A program made the translations under genes and the position numbers. The notes beneath the pieces were generated by a model. That model was not told the DNA's origin. It saw only the letters and a program-made list of their open reading frames with translations, and did not search any database. A stretch of DNA of 64,000 nucleotides, from positions 248,001 to 312,000 of the forward strand of contig JBAZVI010000003.1 in assembly GCA_041660925.1 (NCBI GenBank). The letters are read 5' to 3'. The stretch is from Elusimicrobiota bacterium. Lineage in GTDB: Bacteria; Elusimicrobiota; Elusimicrobia; UBA1565. This document shows, piece by piece, positions 59,640-64,000 of the stretch (position 1 is the first letter of the stretch; every line of letters starts with the position of its first letter).

Positions 59640-61227
59640 ACTGGGCGGAGGGGATGCCGTGGAGGGTGCCGACGCCGCGGTAGACGAGGCTGGAGATCTC
59701 GCGGATGATGTTGCCGCGCGCGCGCAGCCAGCGGAAGTAGTTGCGCGCGGAGTGCTTCTTCTCGATGATGCCGATGACGGCGTACGCGTAGCGGCGTCCG
59801 TCGGGACCCTGGATGGAGAGGACGCCGATGTCTCCGCAGAGACGGCTCGTGCTGCCCGTCTTGCTGTAGACCTCGGCGTCGTCGGGGACCTCGGTGCGCG
59901 TGTGCAGGCGGTCGCGCTTGGGCAGCGCCATGAGACGCTTGATCTCCTCGGCGCCCGGGAGCTCGTCCTTCCAGAGGGCGAAGAGGAAGCGCCCGTAGTC
60001 CGCCACCGACGCCTTGTTCTTGTAGGTGCGTCCTCCCGCGGGGATGTACTCGACGAGTTCGATCTCCTTGAGGACGTGCCCGTAGTGCTCGCGCAGGAGC
60101 CGCTCCACCTCCTTGGGGCCTCCCAGCTTCTGCATCGCCCAGTTCGTCTGGATGTTGCTCGAATGCTGGATCATCTTCTCGAAGCGCCGGCGCGCGTCGT
60201 CGTCGTAGGCGAGGCGGCCTTCCCGGACCTCGTGCATGAAAGCGAGCGCGATGAAGGGCTTGATGAGGCTCGCGGCCTGCAGCTTGACGTCCGTATTGAT
60301 CTCGACGAGCTTCTCCCCGCTCGTGAAATCGAAGACGTACCATGCCGTCTGCTCGTCGGAGGAGATGCGCTTCATGCGGCGCAGCTGGTCGATGTACTGC
60401 TGGAGCGTGGACTCGAGCCGGCTGCGCAGCTCGACGGCGGCGGCCCGCTGTTCCGGGGTGTACGCCGGGAACGCGGCGACGGGGGCGGTGTCGGCGGCGG
60501 GGGCGGTGGACGCGGCGACGACGGCGAGCGACGAGCCGCCGACCGCCGCGGGCAGGTCCGTGGAGATGTCGGTGCCTCCGGCCGCCTCACCCCCACCCTC
60601 TCTCCCATGGGATGGGAGAGGGGCGGCAGGCGGGGTCGCCGTCGTCATCGGGGAGGAGGGCGCGGGAGCCGTCGCGGCGGCCTGGAGGGCGGGGCTCGGA
60701 AAGGGCGCGGCGGCCGCCGTCCCGGTCGAGGGGGCGGACGGCGCGGCCGGAGCCGAGACGGCCGGCGGGAGCGGGAGCATGACGGGGCTAGGCGTCGGCC
60801 GCTTCTTCGCCAGCGCGCGCACTTCGCGCTCGGGCAACTCGATCCAGTCGCGGTGTTCGACGACGAGCGCTTCGCCGAGTCCTCGCGCGGAGAGGACGCG
60901 GCCGTGTCCCTCCGCCGTCTGGCGGGCGCCGGCCTCGTTGCCCCGGCGCGGGTAGAGCAGCGCGTAGCCCTCCTCGAAGCGGACGATGCGCAGCTTCTTG
61001 AGCAGGGAGGAGCCGAAGACCTCTCCCAGCGTCCTGCGCCGTTCGAGGACCGCGGCGGGGTCCGCGCTCCGGAAGTAGGAGACGTCGTAGCGCACGCGGA
61101 CCGGCGCTTTCGCCGCCGGCGGGGCGGCGGTTCGGGCGTGGGCACGGCGGGACTTCGGGGCCGGGGGCCGGGCTCCGGCGTTGGAGGCCGGGAGCGCGAG
61201 CAACAGCGCGCCGAGGAGGAAGCGCAT
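59638..61227 (-). CDS. class A beta-lactamase-like serine hydrolase with long exported N-terminal region
   Basis: 529 residues, about twice a normal beta-lactamase. Signal peptide MRFLLGALLLALPASNAGA. Residues 45-160 form an extra domain (VRVRYDVSYFRSADPAAVLE, RIVRFEEGYALLYPR); then an Ala/Pro/Ser linker, which contains a repeat hairpin at 60590-60625. The catalytic domain has Ser320-x-x-Lys323 (ASLIKPF), SSN in the SDN position, and KTG in YSKTGSTSRLCGD. It may be a peptidase or carboxylesterase rather than a resistance enzyme. The ATG overlaps the zinc-ribbon gene stop. Confidence 0.85.
   Translation of the reverse strand: MRFLLGALLLALPASNAGARPPAPKSRRAHARTAAPPAAKAPVRVRYDVSYFRSADPAAVLERRRTLGEVFGSSLLKKLRIVRFEEGYALLYPRRGNEAGARQTAEGHGRVLSARGLGEALVVEHRDWIELPEREVRALAKKRPTPSPVMLPLPPAVSAPAAPSAPSTGTAAAAPFPSPALQAAATAPAPSSPMTTATPPAAPLPSHGREGGGEAAGGTDISTDLPAAVGGSSLAVVAASTAPAADTAPVAAFPAYTPEQRAAAVELRSRLESTLQQYIDQLRRMKRISSDEQTAWYVFDFTSGEKLVEINTDVKLQAASLIKPFIALAFMHEVREGRLAYDDDARRRFEKMIQHSSNIQTNWAMQKLGGPKEVERLLREHYGHVLKEIELVEYIPAGGRTYKNKASVADYGRFLFALWKDELPGAEEIKRLMALPKRDRLHTRTEVPDDAEVYSKTGSTSRLCGDIGVLSIQGPDGRRYAYAVIGIIEKKHSARNYFRWLRARGNIIREISSLVYRGVGTLHGIPSAQ
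60590..60625. repeat. C/T-rich hairpin repeat inside the beta-lactamase-like gene
   Basis: CTCTCCCAT-GGG-ATGGGAGAG with flanking C and G runs, resembling the core of the interspersed repeat at 30785. It is in frame and encodes part of the disordered linker (PLPSHGREGGGE). Confidence 0.6.
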
Positions 61228-61388
61228 CAGCGGGGCTTCTCCTCTACGGGGGCGCGGCAGAAGAGGCAGAAGCGGTCCATGCAGCTGGGGCAGAACCAGG
61301 AGCCGCACTTCGTGCAGCGGAACCAACGCTTCACGAGGGACATGTTCTTGCAGCACTTCGCGCAGCTCTCGTTGGCCATGTCGTTCAT
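61227..61388 (-). CDS. small zinc-ribbon protein
   Basis: 53 residues with ten Cys, including CAKCCKNM, CTKCGSWFCPSCMDRFCLFC; these pairs form one or two treble-clef/zinc-ribbon sites. Start 61388 overlaps the tonB stop (ATGA), and its stop shares TGATG with the next start. No targeting signal. A cytosolic metal-binding adaptor in an envelope operon is unexpected; role unknown. Confidence 0.8.
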   Translation of the reverse strand: MNDMANESCAKCCKNMSLVKRWFRCTKCGSWFCPSCMDRFCLFCRAPVEEKPR

Positions 61389-62143
61389 CCCGAACGGAAG
61401 TTGACGTGCACGCGGAGGAAGGGCTCCGGGAAGCCGGAGGGCAGGGGAGGGAAAGGCCCGGCCTCGCGCGCGGCGCTGAGCGCGGCATAGTCGAAGCCGC
61501 CGTCTCCCGAGCTCGTCTCGATGAGGAGGTCCACGACCCCGCCGTCGCGCAGGACGGTGAACGCGATGCCGCACTCGCCGGCGAGGTCCGGCATCCGCTT
61601 CGCCCAGCGGTCCCACAGGGAGGAGCGCATCGAGGTCAGGTACCACGGGTACGGGAAGTTGGGCATGTCCGGGGCGACGGAGCCGCCCGACCCCGGCCCG
61701 ACCGAGAGGCCCTTGGAGGCGGAGGGCGGCGCCTCGGCGGCGGGGGCCGGGGCGGTCCGGCGCTCGGGCTTCGCGTCGGGGCTTTCGAGGATGCTCGGGC
61801 GAGGCAGCGAGCGCTGCAGGCGCCGGACGGGGAAGGCGTCGGGGTCCCGCAGCGGCGCGGGCTTCGCGGCGGCCGGCCGGGCGGCCGGCGGGGCGGAGGG
61901 CCTCGCGCCGGCCTCGCGGTCGCGGTTCTGGATGGTCCCGGTCGCGCCGATGAAGTCGATGCGGTAGACCTGCTCCGGCTTCACCCAGTGCGCCTGCACG
62001 AGCGCGAAGAGGGCGACGGCGGCGGCGCCGTGGGCGAGGGCGGAGCGCAGCAGGAACGGGTTGAGGGCGGCGTCGCCGAGCCCCGCGTCGCGCAGGACCT
62101 CCCGCGCGGCGTCCCGGGGGCTCAGGCGGACGGCGGTCGTCAT
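61385..62143 (-). CDS. TonB/TolA-like energy transducer
   Basis: 252 residues. Membrane helix about 33-50 (SALAHGAAAVALFALVQAHW), Pro/Ala-rich periplasmic linker, and a C-terminal TonB-like domain (YLTSMRSSLWDRWAKRMPD, ECGIAFTVLRDGGVVDLLI, FDYAALSAAREAGPFPPLP). It follows exbD with a 4-nt overlap. It could be TonB (outer-membrane import) or TolA (envelope constriction); no tolB, pal or receptor gene is nearby to decide. Confidence 0.88.
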   Translation of the reverse strand: MTTAVRLSPRDAAREVLRDAGLGDAALNPFLLRSALAHGAAAVALFALVQAHWVKPEQVYRIDFIGATGTIQNRDREAGARPSAPPAARPAAAKPAPLRDPDAFPVRRLQRSLPRPSILESPDAKPERRTAPAPAAEAPPSASKGLSVGPGSGGSVAPDMPNFPYPWYLTSMRSSLWDRWAKRMPDLAGECGIAFTVLRDGGVVDLLIETSSGDGGFDYAALSAAREAGPFPPLPSGFPEPFLRVHVNFRSG

Positions 62144-62547
62144 CCTTCCGGCACCACCGCGATGCCGAGCTTGCCGACGCCGAGCTTCTTGGCGGCGTCG
62201 AGCACGCGGACGACGCGCTCGACCTCGACGACCCGGTCGGCCTGGACGAGCAGCGTCTTGGAGGCGGCGCCGCCGAGCAGGAGCGCGAGCTCCCGCTCCA
62301 GGCGGTCGGGCCGCACGTCGCGCCCGTCCACGGTCACGCGTCCGTCGCGTCCGAGCTGAACGCGCACGGTGGACTCGACGGGGACCGGGGAGCCCGCGGT
62401 CGAGGAGGGCAGGCGCACGGTGAGCTGCGACTGCACGAGGACCGGGGTGAGGATCATGAAGATGATGACGAGGATGAGCGAGACGTCGATGAGCGGGATG
62501 AGGTTCATGTCCGCCATGATGCGGCGCCGCTGGACCTTGTGGATCAT
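62140..62547 (-). CDS. exbD: ExbD/TolR biopolymer transport protein
   Basis: 135 residues. One membrane helix (ADMNLIPLIDVSLILVIIFM) with the conserved Asp in PLIDVSLIL that carries protons. The periplasmic C-terminal domain includes LLVQADRVVEVERVVRVLD. It overlaps exbB and tonB by 4 nt each. Confidence 0.93.
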   Translation of the reverse strand: MIHKVQRRRIMADMNLIPLIDVSLILVIIFMILTPVLVQSQLTVRLPSSTAGSPVPVESTVRVQLGRDGRVTVDGRDVRPDRLERELALLLGGAASKTLLVQADRVVEVERVVRVLDAAKKLGVGKLGIAVVPEG

Positions 62548-63170
62548 GAGGGGGTCTTCTCGGTGAGGCGGTCGAGGACCTCTTCGCTCACCCAGCGCAT
62601 CTCGTCGGCGAAGTGGTTGGCCTTCGTCGTGAAGTAGTTATAGGCCACGACGGCGGGGATCGCCACGAAAAGGCCGGCCGCGGTCGCGATGAGGGCCTCG
62701 GAGATGCCGACGGCGACGACGCCCGGGCCCGCGCCGGTGGCGTGCGCGAGGTCCTTGAAGGCGCGCATGACGCCGAGCACGGTGCCGAAGAGGCCGATGA
62801 AGGGCGCGATGCTCCCGAGCGTGCCGAGGATGGCGAGGCGCTCCTCGAGCCGCGCGGTCTGGCGGCCGATGGCGCGCTCGACGGCGTTGAGGCGCTCCTC
62901 CTTGCCGGTCGGGCCGACGAGGGCGGCCTGCACGACGCTGGAGGCCATCCCCGGGTACTGGCGGCAGAGCGCGAGGGCGTCCTTGAGCTTGTCGTCGACG
63001 ACGAGGGCCCGCATGCGCTCGAGGAAGCGCGGCAGTCCGTCGAGGGAGCGGCGGAAGAAGCGGTAGCGCTCCCAGGCGAGGGCGAGCGAGTAGACGGAGA
63101 GCAGCACCAGCGGCAGCAGGGTGAAGCCGCCCGAGAGGAGATACGCCTTCAGACGGTAGAGGTAAATCAT
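62544..63170 (-). CDS. exbB: ExbB/TolQ proton-channel protein
   Basis: 208 residues with three membrane helices. The family core is LGTLGSIAPFIGLFGTVLGVMRAF and GISEALIATAAGLFVAIPAVVAYNYF. With ExbD it forms the proton motor energising TonB or TolA. A CATAAT -10 box, preceded by ATTTGG, ends 7 nt before the ATG. Confidence 0.95.
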   Translation of the reverse strand: MIYLYRLKAYLLSGGFTLLPLVLLSVYSLALAWERYRFFRRSLDGLPRFLERMRALVVDDKLKDALALCRQYPGMASSVVQAALVGPTGKEERLNAVERAIGRQTARLEERLAILGTLGSIAPFIGLFGTVLGVMRAFKDLAHATGAGPGVVAVGISEALIATAAGLFVAIPAVVAYNYFTTKANHFADEMRWVSEEVLDRLTEKTPS

Positions 63171-63177
63171 GATTGGG

Positions 63178-63183
63178 ATTATG
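63178..63183 (-). promoter_or_regulatory. -10 box CATAAT of the exbB operon, leaderless-type
   Basis: On the minus strand ATTTGG-CATAAT ends 7 nt before the exbB ATG; no Shine-Dalgarno in CCCAATC. Confidence 0.55.
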
Positions 63184-63286
63184 CCAAATCAGCGCGGCGC
63201 CCTTCCACCCGCGTCCCGAACGCGCGCGTGTGCGCGCCGCGCGCGATTTGTCACGGGCGCGCCCGTTTATGTAGATTGTGCCTATC

Positions 63287-64000
<714 letters not shown>

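Overview
The window is GC-rich, gene-dense DNA from a diderm bacterium. The diderm reading rests on a TonB/ExbB/ExbD set, an Omp85-type outer-membrane protein, an AsmA protein, RseB-like and TRAP-associated periplasmic components, and many lipoproteins. There is no rRNA and no taxonomic marker gene. My best guess is an uncultured high-GC lineage such as Elusimicrobiota, but this is inference. No prophage, CRISPR array or complete IS is present.

Layout. 1-8.6 kb, plus strand: RseB-like protein (cut by the edge), small coiled-coil protein, radC, lipoprotein, PD-(D/E)XK nuclease, GNAT, YjbQ, PlsC-like acyltransferase, glycerol-kinase-like enzyme, exported phytochelatin-synthase-like protein. 8.6-10.4 kb, minus: secreted protein and trxB, then a GH1 glycosidase on plus. 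20.8-11.8 kb, minus: a run of ten tightly packed genes (cutA, maf, histidine kinase, Yip1 protein, lipA, lpdA, lipB, pteridine-reductase-like SDR, GH15 glucoamylase, queD). 20.9-28.1 kb: a GAF-like sensor and a frameshifted micro-gene on plus, then minus-strand mtnA, yggU, yggS and a four-gene set encoding a FliF/FliG-like fusion, a TPR lipoprotein and two coiled-coil proteins. 28.2-34 kb: clostripain, an RHH regulator module, a large subtilase. 34-51.7 kb, minus: dgt, TPR protein, LOG-family protein, a 306-bp inverted-repeat element, TRAP transporter dctM-dctQ-dctP with tatT, a GspF-like protein, AsmA, comB, an Omp85 protein, metF, and a 980-residue TPR protein. 51.7-58.3 kb: clpS, two paralogous transmembrane Ser/Thr kinases, a second subtilase. 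58.4-64 kb: release-factor-like protein, tRNA-Ser, a gene-poor patch, a class-A beta-lactamase-like protein in an operon with tonB/exbD/exbB, and the start of moxR.

How it works together. Most genes overlap by 4 nt (ATGA/GTGA/TTGA), so expression is through long translationally coupled operons. Recurrent themes are lipoate assembly, pterin chemistry, secreted peptidases and glycosidases, and envelope energy transduction. Two cross-cutting signals stand out. Seven operon-leading genes have a -10 box ending only 6-7 nt before the start codon and no Shine-Dalgarno sequence, as expected for leaderless mRNAs. Five transcription terminators carry long stems capped by GNRA tetraloops.

The most unusual items are the FliF/FliG-like fusion operon with no flagellar context, the tandem kinases with exported TPR sensor halves and C-terminal kinase domains, a conserved leader shared by the two subtilase genes, and the 306-bp element that forms the end of dctM.
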